Shown: positions 11,925 to 23,089 of the stretch, in pieces
Layout of the letters: every line of letters starts with the position of its first letter
Numbering within the stretch: position 1 is the first letter of the stretch
Source of the DNA: Ascaphus truei
Lineage: Eukaryota > Chordata > Amphibia > Anura > Ascaphidae
DNA: 64,000 bases
Direction of reading: 5' to 3'
Assembly (NCBI GenBank): GCA_036426205.1
Contig: CM071568.1
Coordinates: forward strand, 38,286,417 to 38,350,416
Notes under the pieces: model-generated
Databases searched by the model: none
Told to the model about the DNA's origin: nothing
What the model saw: only the letters and a program-made list of their open reading frames with translations
Translations under genes and position numbers: made by a program

Positions 11925-12000
11925 TGCTGGCAACGGAGGACATGGGCCTGGAGTTTGCTGACGAGGACACCCTACATGATGGTAAGGGTAAGTAGAAAGT
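11925..12000 (+). other. Exon-like cassette ending in a splice-donor-like GGTAAGTAG
   Basis: CTTGCTGGCAACGGAGGACATG begins about 65 bp that are open in one frame (ATEDMGLEFADED...) and end at GGGTAAGTAG, a good 5' splice-site match. A diverged copy at 63600-63672 keeps the frame and the donor; its differences give D/G, Q/E, Y/F, I/L-type changes. Shorter, deleted copies occur at 24935-24965, 40560-40595 and, in reverse, 17440-17480. Coding use is an inference and is weak. Confidence 0.35.
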
Positions 12001-12045
12001 GTATTTACTTTATTTATGCTGTCTGGCTAATGTTTGATTTTATAA

Positions 12046-12104
12046 TGGGCAAATGAGCTATTATCTATATCTGGATAATAGTTCTTTTGCCCATTAATGT
12101 ACTG
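12046..12104. repeat. ATCTGGATAATAG hairpin (module S)
   Basis: AATGGGCAAAT...TATCTGGATAATAG...TTGCCCATTA forms a hairpin. Copies at about 17342-17395 (reverse), 22730-22780 (reverse), 25015-25068, 40636-40690 and 63714-63768; always just after the exon-like cassette when read in the same direction. Confidence 0.7.
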
Positions 12105-12250
12105 TATGTGTTGTGGGGGTTGTTGGGGTTAGAAGAGGTGGGTATCAGTGTTGTTGTTCTTTTGAATGTTTATTGTGGGTAGCAAGGATGGGTGAAGTTG
12201 GTATTTGGCCCTTGGTGGGTGTTTATACCTACCGGGTGGGTAGCGAGATG

Positions 12251-12308
12251 GGTTAACCCCTTCATATCCTTAGTGGTTTTAACCACAAAGGTAATAAAGG
12301 GGTTAAAT
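12251..12308. repeat. Module P palindrome (divergent)
   Basis: TTAACCCCTTCATAT...TTAGTGGTTTTAACCAC...AAAGGGGTTAA. It is followed within 100 bp by a degenerate second copy (12398-12450). Confidence 0.7.
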
Positions 12309-12545
12309 CCAGCAGCAACCCCCCGCAAGGCCTAAACACCCACCAAGGGCCAATTACCACCCAATTACCCACCCCCGCTATCACAATAAACATGGCACTG
12401 GTAGTTAACTCCTTCATTGCCTTCGCGGTCAGCCACTAAGGTAATGATGTTGCCTGTAAATGCATTTTTATTGCATGGGATTCATGTCGGGGGTCTCCGG
12501 TGCTGATATTAATGGGTATCAGCTCCAGAGACTCTCAGCATCAAT

Positions 12546-13100
12546 CCAATGATATTCTGTCGTATTTTGCAATATTACGCTATGTTTTGTATTTCTTTTT
12601 ATTTTCCATGTGTATGATATCATCATCCCGGGTTCCAGTTATCAATACCAGTCTGGGTTGTATACAATTTATGTACTATTTATTCATTTATTCATTTCAC
12701 ATGCATTTATAGGCGCCAGTGATATACATTTTTTTCACATGTTCACCCATCTCTGACTAGATAGTCAGAGTCATATTATAGGCTGCCCCTATATTCCTAC
12801 CAATTGTTAGGATAATAGGTGTTTTACACACATTAGTGCACACATCACTTTAGAAATAGCGCTTCTTTTTCTTGCTAGTTGCACCAGCTAATAGTCTATT
12901 GTCTACATGTTATGTTATTTTGTCGTTTTTTGCCGTATTACGCTATGTTTTGTATTTCTTTTTATTTTCCATGTGTATGATATCATCATCCTGGGTTCCA
13001 GTTATCAATACCAGTCCGGGTTGTATACAATTTATTTACTATTTATTCATTTATTCATTTCACATGCATTTATAGGCACCAGTGATATACATTTTTTCAC
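12546..13100 (+). repeat. Direct duplication (about 190 bp, 355-360 bp apart)
   Basis: 12560-12745 and 12920-13100 are nearly the same: both contain CGCTATGTTTTGTATTTC, ATGATATCATCATCC and TTCATTTCACATGCATTTAT. A TCAATCCAATG phrase borders the outside of both copies (12541 and 13102), consistent with one event that duplicated the segment. Confidence 0.75.
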
Positions 13101-13259
13101 ATCAATCCAATGCAGGAAACAAAGCATTTTTTTTCCTAAGTCCTCTCTCACCACCTTCTCAGCAGTTTATCCCCATCCTCAAGCCAGGAGGATTTTGGGA
13201 GAAACTCACCATTCTGGGGCTGCAATAAGCCTCAATAAATGAATCGAGGATACTACAAT

Positions 13260-13480
13260 TGCACGAGTTTCAGAACCTACCGATAAGTGGCTTATCGCCA
13301 CTCACCCGGCGATATGTTTTGGATAGCTGAAAAATTTGGTGATTCATGTCTTTATCGCCCACCTATCAAGGTTTACTGAATAGCAATAGACATTTTAGGC
13401 ACAAAAGCCTTGATAAGTGGCTTATCTAGGCTTATAGAATAGGCCCCCAAGTCTCCGATCATTAAAATTCACTTGGGCTG
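13260..13480. repeat. Degenerate non-autonomous DNA-transposon fragment
   Basis: Contains repeated GATAAGTGGCTTATC phrases in both orientations and ends with TTATAGAATAGGCCCCC, a terminus style also seen around 9240-9480. No transposase. Confidence 0.4.
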
Positions 13481-14450
13481 CAGGGATAGAGTGCTGAGGC
13501 ATGTGCTCTTCCTTGGGTGATAGGGCAGAGTCTATGGAGGATTTATTTGGAGGTCACTTTAGAATGAGTGGATTACCTACAAGGTATATTTTGACACCGA
13601 GGAGGTGTAGTGCTTCCTCTGTAAAGAGCTGGTGTTTGCTCTCAAGGGCTCCCCAATGGGTGTATAACAGATTCCCCTACTCCTGCACCCACTCCTCTGC
13701 CTGCCAAAGTACTTTTCTCTACTGGTCCAACAGAATTTGGATTGTAAGGGTGCATATTCCCACTGAGGAAGTAGGAGAGGTCACGCTCCTTGCCCAAATT
13801 CAAGGTCAGTCAACGTTTTAGGTCAGTTGTGCTGGGTCTAGAATGGTGTGCACTGGTGTGGTAAGCTAAGAGCAAGGGGGTTTGAGATTGATGATAGAGG
13901 GCATGATTCTTCTTCTTCTGCTAAAAGTTTGACACAACTGCTTTTTGGGGTTATACTAATGGGTCATCTGGTGTTATTGTCAAATATCTTATGCCTTTTT
14001 ATGGTTCCAAGTGCTGTAATTGGTACAGCACTAAGAAGGTTCTTGCATCCTTAGAACAAAGATTGAAAATCAAAAGATGGAGAAGAGTGATGCAGCAAAA
14101 ATGTATGATGCAGATCAGCATTATCAATCTAGTTTTATATCCCCCCAATTGTTTGGCTCCTTTATATACTGCTGATGTGATCATGCCAGTGATAGCATTT
14201 AAAGATATGATTGGATGTCCATTGTAAAAAGTCTTAAAAGATGGTCACTTCTCATTGGTTGGTGCAACATTCATATTTACAAGTTGTACATTTAAATTAA
14301 GGCTGAATTGTTGATTGGGTGTCTATTGTGGCAAGGTGTTAAAATAGGACTCTTGCTTTACTGATACAGCACACTGACAATTGTATAAAACTGTGTGATA
14401 GTGATAGAAAAGGCGCTAGCACTAATAGTGTTCACTTAAAAATACAAAGT
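13481..14450. other. Unrecognised sequence, no supported gene
   Basis: Two medium open frames occur (13501-13821 and 13991-14227, plus strand) but neither shows a domain I know, and neither has a clear start or splice context. It could be an old processed fragment. Nothing else stands out. Confidence 0.3.
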
Positions 14451-14487
14451 GAATATACGTAATAATCCAGTGATACAAAATATTTAA

Positions 14488-14507
14488 ATATATATATATA
14501 TATATCC
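14488..14507. repeat. (AT)n microsatellite
   Basis: Short run of alternating A and T immediately before the promoter-like module. Confidence 0.8.
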
Positions 14508-14509
14508 AC

Positions 14510-14960
14510 GCATCGGATTGGCTCTAGTATACCATGTGACAGAGGCTTGGGGGGAAAAAGGATTTGACGTACTACAGCCAATCAGAATAGGGATGGAGTT
14601 CCCACGCTCTGATTGGCTCTAGTACCATGTGACAAGCTTTCAATGACGTCACATCCTTTCTCCCCCCAGGCCTCTGTCACATGGTATACTAGAGCCTATC
14701 AGAGTAGGGATGGAGTTCCCACGCTCTGATTGGCTACCATACCATGTGAGGGCAGCCATGTGTCTTTTCATGAAGTCATCTTAAAGGCAATTGAAGCAAA
14801 GCCATTCTGATTGGCTGTGCTTTCATTGCCTTTAAGTGACGTCATCATTTTTATTTTTATCGGCCAAAACACATGGTTTTCACGGCCCAATCAGGGCTGT
14901 AGGAACCATGATGAAAATGTGACATCATAGGCCTTTAAAAGCCTATGTCGTCTCATTTTG
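14510..14960 (+). promoter_or_regulatory. CCAAT/CRE-rich palindromic promoter-like module
   Basis: The first 190 bp is an inverted repeat (TACCATGTGACAGAGGC against GCCTCTGTCACATGGTA). The module carries at least six CCAAT/ATTGG boxes (near 14516, 14580, 14611, 14731, 14811, 14889), two CRE sites TGACGTCA (near 14644 and 14836) and a TATA-like CTTTAAAAGCC near 14932. About 30 bp further lies TCTCATTTTGAAG, then a purine-rich stretch and GGTAAGTG near 15233. A second copy is at 23090-23460 and a related family member at 10405-10915. Motifs are seen; transcription is inferred. Confidence 0.65.
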
Positions 14961-15410
14961 AAGTCAGACGCTGCGGAGGAAGGACCTCCGGAGAAGAAAG
15001 AAGACCAGGGCGTGGCCGAAGATGGAAAGAAGACCCCGCCCCGCCCAGAAGAAGATAGAAGAAAGAAGAATACAGATGAAGATGAAGATGGATTACAAAT
15101 AGAAGACCCGTGGATTGATTTGGATTTTTAAATAATGTTTATTTTTTTTGTATGGTTTATTATTTTATGGGTTCCTGTTCGTGGATTGGTTCGTGAGTAA
15201 GCTGCGCAACGGGAGTCGGTGGGGGCAAGTAATGGTAAGTGAACTAAAGAAATGTATTTTATTTAACTTGTTAATTTTTTTTAAAGCTTTTTTAACGTGT
15301 ATTTTTTTTGTGGTATATCATTTCTTGCCACTGTATGTATGTATGTATATATGTCTAGAGAGATATATACATACAGGGTAAGAAATGATGTTGTTTTAAA
15401 AGCTTTATAT
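14961..15410 (+). repeat. Downstream part of promoter-like repeat: purine-rich, donor-like site, hairpin
   Basis: A CGCTGCGGAGGAAGGACC start, GAAGAAAGAAGA stretch, T-rich spacer, CTGCGCAACGGGAG box with GGTAAGTG, then a hairpin ATCATTTCTTGCCACTGTATG / CATACAGGGTAAGAAATGAT (15325-15392). The copy at 23460-23910 repeats all parts with many small indels that do not keep any frame. Confidence 0.7.
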
Positions 15411-15416
15411 ATTATA

Positions 15417-15417
<1 letters not shown>

Positions 15418-15447
<30 letters not shown>

Positions 15448-15456
15448 CAGTATATA
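15418..15456. repeat. (AT)n microsatellite at a repeat junction
   Basis: Marks the join between the plus-oriented promoter-like unit and the minus-oriented composite repeat that starts at about 15495. Confidence 0.85.
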
Positions 15457-16440
15457 TAACCAACCCCAATACCTATACATATATGTATATACACACACAT
15501 GATGAACCAATATACAAATGAATGTAGAAGGGTTATCAAAACATACTGTAATACAATAACACTTCTCCATAAGAACACTACATTACAATGAATTTTCCTA
15601 TTAATAAACCTAACTGATCTTACAATCTAATCATCAAATGCCAATGAAAACCTACATTCCAATCAATACAATTGAACTTACATTGTATAATGATGCATAA
15701 AATCTTGCACCATATACATCTGCAAATGAATGTGACAATATCATTGTCAAGCAAATACAAATACTGTACTCCAACAATTCAACTATTTAACCAATCAAGT
15801 AAACAAAATCAATAATAAGTATCAACCAGAAAACAAAATTAAACCACAAGCTAACCCTACAATACCAAGGATTACATCTATTAAGTGTAAAAACATTATA
15901 CGGTACACACATTGAAGCATTGCAATAACAACATACAGTACAGTACATCCCCTGTATCTCCCTGCCTTGAGGTAATCTGGTGTAAGCCCCCTCCCCCTAA
16001 TGTTCTTCTGTTAAATCTCCCTGCCTTGAGTGTAAATTGTTTAAAGCCCCCTCCTCCCTAATGTTTCTGTTAAATTCCCTGCCTTGAGTGTAATCTGTAT
16101 AAAGCCCCTCCCCCTATCTGTGTCTGTAAATCTCCCTGCCTGTGTTGCTTGAGTGCAGTTTATGTAAATGTGGGAGGGGGAGTGGGTTATAACCCCACCT
16201 CCTTGACTGTGTTCTGTGTAAAGCCCCCTCCCCTAATGGTTGTTTAAATCTCCCTGCCTGTGTTGCTGTGAGTGCAGTTTATGTAAATGTGGGGAGGGGG
16301 GGGGCGGGACCCGATGTGCATACTGTGAGGTCTAAACCACCCTCACCCACTACCCACATACCGTTACCGCCCCCATCCTGGCCATGGCCCCCCGCTTCTG
16401 CCAAAACAGCACCAAAAATTAAAACATCCCAAAGTAATGT

Positions 16441-16497
16441 CCCTAACCCCTTAATCACCATAGCGGTATTAACCGCTACAGTCATTAAGGGTTAACC
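16441..16497. repeat. Module P palindrome
   Basis: CTAACCCCTTAATCACCATAGCGG...CCGCTACAGTCATTAAGGGTTAA. Good match to the copy at 25930-25985 in reverse. Confidence 0.8.
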
Positions 16498-16749
16498 CAC
16501 CTCTACCACCACTCGGGACGCCACATACCCTCCCACACTAAACCCCATACCTGTGAGGCTAACACCCATAACCCACTATGCCACAAGGGAGCCTCACACA
16601 TACACATTGGGGAACCCCCCCCACCCCCCAGTACCCACAACTAAAAACACTAGTGACTCACAATAAATCATTATATTATTAAATACATTACCACCCCCTG
16701 TGCCCCCCAAAATACAAGATTATCCTTTTACAAACAGGGTTCATAACGC

Positions 16750-17290
16750 CAGCCCCACGCAAGTCCCCGGTGGGCTGGCGGGGCAACTGACAGACCTACA
16801 GGGTACCAGCAGCCCTTTTCAAACAGGTTCTGGAGGCCTGTGGTGGGTCCTGCCAGCACCATGGCCCCCAGGTGGTCTCCTTGGTCACCTGGGCACACCA
16901 ATTGGGTCCCCATGGTAGGCCAGGATGTCTGGGAGCCCCGGTCAGACCCAGAGGTGTCTGGGGGCCTGGGTGGTTCCCACAGGGGTCTGGGGAACTCACG
17001 GGTGCTCACTACGGGTCTGCGGTGCCCGCACAGAAGTGGGACCACACATCTTCATCCCCGCACCTACGGGTCGGCGGTGCCCCAAGACAGTGGGACACCA
17101 CGGCTTCATCCCCGCAGAATACGGGTCCGCGGTGCCCCCACAGATGTGAGGCCACGCTTCATCCCCGCATGTGTCACCCGGGAACCACCAGTTGGTACCC
17201 GTGAGATACCCGAGGAAACCACAGGTGGGTCTCCAGAGGTCCAACGCAGAACCACGGAACAAACCCTGAATGTATAAAAAATAAACCTGG
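16750..17290 (-). repeat. GC-rich block of composite repeat
   Basis: Minus-strand copy of the block at 25140-25690, including three degenerate units of about 55 bp (GGGGATGAAG...GTGGGGGCACCGC; 17020-17175). Open frames on both strands follow from the composition and are not conserved between copies. Confidence 0.7.
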
Positions 17291-17676
17291 CCTATACCTT
17301 AATACAACAACCCCCCCCCCCAACACCTGCAGTACAATAATTTGCAAAATAACTATTATCCAGATATGGATAATAGATTAATTGCCCATTATTAAAAACA
17401 TTAACTAGCATATTCAAAAAAATAATAAAGTGCTACTGACTTCATCAAGAAGAAGTCTCCGTCGCCAGCAACATTCTTGTCTTGTCCAAAAAATACATTG
17501 CCAAAACAAAGCCAAAACATTGCAATACATTCAGATATCATTAACCCCTAAACACCTTATCGGATAATAAAATGCAAAGGTAATAGGGGTTAAGCCCACC
17601 TGGCCCGATACCCACCCTCTCACCCATGAATTTGTACAGTTTGCTCATCATGCAACTATATATACAGTATATATTA

Positions 17677-18037
17677 TACCGTCGCGGCCGAGTTTATTCT
17701 TACCTTGCCCGGTCTCGGCGCGACGACAGTAACGGGCGCGTGCCGAGTTGTCCCGGCGGGCGCCGGAGCTCGGAGGATCGGTCCTCTGATCTGGGCTTCC
17801 CCCTCCCCTCTCCGGGTCCGCCGGGTCCCCCGGAGCCCCCCACTGCAATCCCCCACATCGCGGGACACAGGGCTCCCTCGGGGAGCCTGGGCACGCGCGC
17901 CCATGCGCGCACGCTCCGATGAAGCAATGACGGCATCGATGATGCGCGGCACGCTGAGGGAAATAAAATGAGCAAGCCGGGACACCTCCCGGCTTGCGGC
18001 TCCAGCCAGGTAATGAATAAAGTGTGTGCCGCGTGTG
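17677..18037. mobile_element. CpG-rich MITE-like insert with TTTATTC termini
   Basis: About 360 bp, very CpG-rich inside, with related ends: CGTCGCGGCCGAGTTTATTC on the left and GAATAAAGTGTGTGCCGCG on the right. The ends resemble those of the elements at 60371-60753 and the right end at 43465-43665. It sits next to the (AT)n tract of the composite repeat; the plus copy (24740) lacks it. Confidence 0.5.
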
Positions 18038-18038
18038 T

Positions 18039-18073
<35 letters not shown>

Positions 18074-18240
18074 TATATATATATGTATAATATATATACT
18101 ATATATATATATATATATAGATAGATTACAGTACAGGAGATATATAATATACTATAATATATTATATCTATATTTATATATATATATTATAGATAGATAT
18201 ATATATATATATATACTATATATATATACAGTAATTACAC
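18031..18240. repeat. (AT)n-rich tract
   Basis: About 200 bp of interrupted TA repeats between the insert and segment X, as at 24520-24740. Confidence 0.9.
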
Positions 18241-18837
18241 ACAAATGATGAACCAATATACAATAAATGTAAGAGGTTATCAAAACCATACTGTACTACA
18301 AAAAACTCTCCATACAGACACACTAATACAATGAATTTCCTTTAACAATCCTAACTGATCTTACAATCTAAATCATCAATGCCAATTTGAAAAACCTCAC
18401 ATTCCAATCAATACATTGCATTTTACATTGTATAAATGATGCATAAAATCTATGCACCATATACAGTACATTCTGCAAATGAATGTGAAACAATATTGCA
18501 AGCTAAATACAAATACAGTACAGTACCTCCAAACAAGTCAACTATTTTAACCAATCAAGTAAACAAAAATCAATTAGCAATCATTATTACATCCCTAAAC
18601 AATTGACAGTCCATCCGAACAATGAAATAAACTAATTCACGCCTCGAGCAGAACAATTCAGCATGTGAAAAATATAAGTACCAACCGGAATACAAACTTT
18701 AAAACCAAAGCTTGCCCTGAACAACAAGCATAGAATATCACAATTACATCTTTCTAATTTTAAATACTTTAAACACACAAAAGCATAGCAGCAATAGAAC
18801 AATTATTTTAAAACACATTGAAGAGTCCTGTGGAACT

Positions 18838-19210
18838 TGATAGCCCTGGGTCTCCGCAGCGGATACGCAGCACCGGAGCCCCCCGCATGCATCCGAGGCA
18901 GGAAAAAATGCATGTACACACCAACTTCAATGACCTTCAGCGTCAACCCGCTAAGGCAATTAAGTCGGGTTACAACACCCACCATGCAAGCCGTTATTGT
19001 GATTGCGGGGCTTGCGGGGGTGGTGAGGGGCGTATTTGCGCCTCTTTTTCCTTGTTTTAAGGGTTTGGCGGGGGTATTGCGTCGGGTGCCCTTAACCCCC
19101 TTCACTACCGTGCAGTTAATCCACACCCACGCTACGGCTTCATACAAGGGGTTCCCCTCCCGATCTACCCCAACCCCGCAAACATTAAACAATACCAGCT
19201 TTGCTGGCTA
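18838..19210 (-). repeat. Hairpin modules (CCGGAG / GCATGCATCC box and module P)
   Basis: 18845-18910 matches 40085-40170 (GCATGCATCCGAGGCAGG). Degenerate module P sequences follow at 18925-18980 and 19085-19130. Confidence 0.5.
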
Positions 19211-21480
19211 ATACCCCCTTACACGCCACACCCGCTTACAAACACACAACTCACAAAATACCTCACAACAACACTATCCCCATTCACTAAATAAATAATA
19301 ACTATACCTCGACACATCAATAATAAATGAATATAACTCAATAAATATATTATATATCTATATTACATATATTGCAAAAGAACAAAGACCCCCATACAAC
19401 ACTCAAGTCATGCTCCCAATACAAACCAATTGGTTTTATTTATAGAAGTCGTCACAGAACCCTAACACAAGCTCAAAATATAAAGCACAGAAAATAAAAC
19501 AACCCCTGCATGGATCCCCTTAGGGGATGCACACTTGATGAAAACCTCTAATCAGGGAGCTGACACCCTGAGGACAATGTCAAAGTCGGAAATAACGATA
19601 AAGTTGCCTGGCACAGTACCTGACACGCGTATAACAGACACAACTCACAGTAAAGTAAGGTGGCTATACCGTGGGTAGCCAATGCTGCTGTTCTCCCTAT
19701 TCTAGGGGACAAGGTGGAGTAACATTGCAGTATCACAAATTCACAGTGAAAACACATAGATAATCCAGAAAAGTCACACCTTAGTCGTTACACCACACAC
19801 CCGCAATTAATAAGTACTTCCAACTTATGTACCCGTGTACCTCTCCAGCACAGGATCTGTCAGGAATCAAGAGCAGGCGACAGAGCCCGTGAAACTTGTC
19901 CCCCAGAGGGGTACCCTGGATACCCCCTGTGAATCACTTATGTGAACGAACGCTAGGGAATAGCGTTTTTTTCAGCGCTGTCACACTGTGTACACAACAA
20001 TACTCTACTCTACCCACTGCCCCCTCATTACCGGTACTCGCCTTCTGGGGTGCAGAGATACTTTCTCTATCAGCCCCCTGCATCGCGGGGTCACGGACCT
20101 GCCAGACCTCACATCCGGAATCCACGACACTTGTGGAGGACTTCCGGTCAATGTGTGGTGACAGCTGTTGTTCCTGTATACCCCCTGCTGGATTTCGGTC
20201 TTTCAGAAGAGCTGAACAACAACCTAGACATAGAGAGGGCGCCCGCCACCATCCCAGGCACTCGTGCGGCGGTTGGCGAATGATATCTCATTAGATCGCT
20301 TTGATTTATCCTGTGTTTGTGAGTTTCGCATTTATGTTCGGTATTTATTCATTTTTATTAAATTGTTTTTTTCCCATTCTGCACTCAGGAATCGGGGCCC
20401 TCTGCTTTTCTTGTTGTTCATAATCTATATATATCTAGATATATGCTAACAATGGTATTATATATATATATATATATATCCAATATAGATACTATCCCAA
20501 CAAAAGAACATTGTCGCCCAACCTGAACCCAGATATATACTCTAAAGATATATGTCAACGCTATACTATGCACAGTGGAACACAATACAAAATATATAAC
20601 CTATACAAAAAACAAGAAAAAACATCAAACAGAAACAACAGGAAATGGTCCAAAAATAAACTATAATAAACAAATAACAATCCTAACATAATACTCCAAT
20701 TGCTAATCCAAAGAGTCTCTGCAGCCGATGAACGGACACACCACTTCCTTGAGTATCTATCAAAACACGACAAAACACAGGCGCACCCACACGTAACAAT
20801 CGTATAAAACTAAATTTTATGTAAGGAAGGTTATTAAAAAAAATACACACACCCACATAGCTGAATTAAAACATTTTTGAGTAAAACTCAGCCTGTCAGA
20901 CGCAGGGACACTCTATGGAGGACCTCCGCTGTGAATGTTCTTGGTATGCCTCTACTGCAGTACCCCTCTGTTCCTTGCAGGACCCACGCGAATTGTCACG
21001 AACTGTACGCTGCCCTTCACCCTTTCTCCGGCGTCACACAGTAGTTCTCTCGATCCCCAAACTCTCCGCGCCGATTCGGTACGTCATTGAGTCTTCAACC
21101 TGAGCAGCGATTACAACAATGGACCCGGGCTGGACGCTGGGCGGCTGAGTACAATGTCCTACCCCCCCGGAGCCCTACTGAATAAGTCTCGCTCAGAAGA
21201 ACTAAACGCGTCAGAGAGTGCAAGTGGTGTTTAAATTGTCCTTTTTTTTCACATCTTTATTACCTGTCACTCATGTACTAACAACCGCAGACACACTTTG
21301 CTGTGCTGATAGCACTTCTCAGCCACCCCAGCCGTCCGCTCCCGATGTTCCTTGTCGAATCCTCACCACCCCTATAACCCCCTAAACATACCACATATGC
21401 CTCTCAATGACATACTACTCTATGCCGAGCGGCGGGCCCTCCTGCTTGTTTACCACGCAGGCCTGCGTACCAAATTAAAT
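19211..21480. other. Unclassified, LTR-like in parts
   Basis: 19390-20420 and 20880-21240 are moderately GC-rich, with promoter-like and pyrimidine-rich stretches in the style of amphibian LTRs, but I cannot find paired ends or target duplications. A short (AT)n tract lies at 20458-20480. No protein homology seen. Confidence 0.3.
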
Positions 21481-23060
21481 GTGCCCCCACAAATTAATGT
21501 CAACAACACATACATACTTCTAAAGAAATAACCCCCCACCCCCTTAAACACATACAGTATAGTCAGGGCCACAATTACTATTATCCCCCAACTGGATAAT
21601 AGTGAATGTGCCCTTCTCTACCATACATACACCAATAAATTACATTAATCATCTATAGTACTCACCCCTGTCCGGCTGCCACGATGACGGCCTCCTCCTC
21701 TTCATCCTGACCATGCCCATCCGCTGCTGTCAAACACACATAATTGTAAACATCCCAAGTAATGTCCCCTAACCCCTTAATCACCATAGCGGTTATTAAC
21801 CGCTACAGTCATTGTGGTTAACCCACCCCACCCACCTCGGGATGCTACTACCCAAAGCCCCAACCCCCCACTAACCCCACACCCCGAGCCTAACCCCTCA
21901 CCACTACCACAAGGAGCCTACCCACATACCGTTGGGCAACCCCCCCCCACCCCAGTACCCACAAATAAAAACAATCACACCTACACTGCCCCACATACAT
22001 CATTATTTATTAAACTACATTACCCACCCCGTGCCCCCCTCATCCCCCCCATAAATCCTAGATTTATCCGTTTTACATACCAGTCATAAGACCAGCCCCA
22101 GGGCAGTACCCCAGCGTGGCGCTGGCGGTCACCGACAGACCGTACAGGTACCAGCAGCAGCTTTTCAGACAGGTTCTAGGAGTGCCTCTGTTGGGTCCCG
22201 GCCGCCACTCAATGGCCCCCGGTGTCTCCTTCTGGTCCCGTGGTCCACATTTCGTCCCCATGGTAGGCCCCAAGGGAATTGTCTGGGAGCCCGTGTCATA
22301 GCCCAGGTGTCTGCGGGCCTCGGTAGTTTTCCCACAGGGTCTGGGGACTCCGGGTGCAACTATGGTCTGCGGTGCCCGCACAGCAATGGCGACCACCATC
22401 AGCGGCTTCATCCCCCCACCTAGGGTGCGGTGCCCCCACGATGAGTGATGCACCACCACGGCTCCATCCCGCAACTCACGGGGTCCACTGTGCCCGCCAC
22501 ACACGCACTGTGGGCCACCGCTTCATTCCCCCCAGTGTCACCCTGGAACCGACCCCTGAGTACCATCTTGACGCCTAAGCCGAGAACCCTGCACAGGTGG
22601 TCTCAATCAGTCTCACCGCACGAAAACCCAACACCAACCCTGATCGTAAAAAAATAAACCTGGCCATATCAATATATACATACAATCCCCCCCCCCCAAC
22701 CCTCACTACGCCAAACTTGTGCAAAATAAACATTATCCAGATATGAATAAATATTTAATTGCCCATTCTTAAAACATTAACTAGCATTTAACATAACTAA
22801 ATTCCTCTACTGCCACTCACTGACCCTCATCAATCAAGAAGCCCACGTCCCCGCCAGCAACAGCCTGTCCTTTCGTTGCCCACCCAAATACATAGCCAAT
22901 ACACAAACCATACATTCAATTACATTAAGCTCAATTAACCCACCCCTTGACCACCTTATAGATACAATAACCGTTACCAGGTAATTAAGGGGTTAACGCC
23001 ACACTGGTCGATACCCCACCCCCCTTCACCCTGGGAGACAAGTATGTGACTTCATTGACG
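21480..23060 (-). repeat. Composite hairpin repeat, minus orientation, partial and indel-rich
   Basis: Contains a variant exon-like cassette (21735-21660 on the minus strand, bounded by TTTGACAG and GGGGTGAGTAC), module P (21822-21770), the GC-rich block (22600-22080), module S (22780-22730) and a second module P (23000-22928). Compared with 15495-17640 it has many one- and two-base deletions. Confidence 0.65.
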
Positions 23061-23089
23061 CTTGTCAGAAAAAAAGACAAACAAAAAAA

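Larger units (their letters stand above)
10916..12120 (+). repeat. Composite-repeat chain downstream of the promoter-like palindrome
   Basis: In order: a GAAGAAAGAAG purine-rich stretch (10975-11060), a hairpin of the type ACAGATAATGTATTTATCTG (about 11227-11300), an AT-rich spacer with TTAATTAATTG repeats, an ATGCCCATAT hairpin (11765-11790), a CCCTTAAT palindrome, an exon-like cassette and an ATCTGGATAATAG hairpin. The same order is seen in more divergent form at 14960-15400 and 62460-63800. No protein frame is conserved across copies. Confidence 0.6.
15495..18830 (-). repeat. Composite hairpin repeat, minus orientation, about 1.4 units
   Basis: Read on the minus strand: segment X (18830-18240), an (AT)n tract, a CpG-rich inserted element, the exon-like box and module S (17500-17340), a GC-rich block (17290-16750), module P (16497-16441), short CAGGGAGATTTAACAG boxes (16270-15950), and segment X again (15900-15495). 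Two X copies about 2.4 kb apart (after removing the insert) imply a tandem array. The plus-oriented counterpart is 23930-27180. Confidence 0.75.

Noticed and set aside
13501..14227. Possible pseudogene frames
   Set aside because: No family recognised, no start or splice context and no second copy; listed only as unrecognised sequence.
14944..15129. Short ATG frame and an overlapping 55-codon acidic frame downstream of the promoter-like module
   Set aside because: The copy at 23450-23640 has several indels that do not keep either frame, and the related family at 10916 lacks them; if copies are correct, it is non-coding.
16840..17277. 145-codon frame in the GC-rich block (and mirror frames at 25141-25574 and 40819-41178)
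   Set aside because: Frames on both strands arise from about 55-bp repeat units; not conserved between copies.
18024..18248. Tyr/Ile-rich open frame
   Set aside because: Translation of an (AT)n microsatellite.
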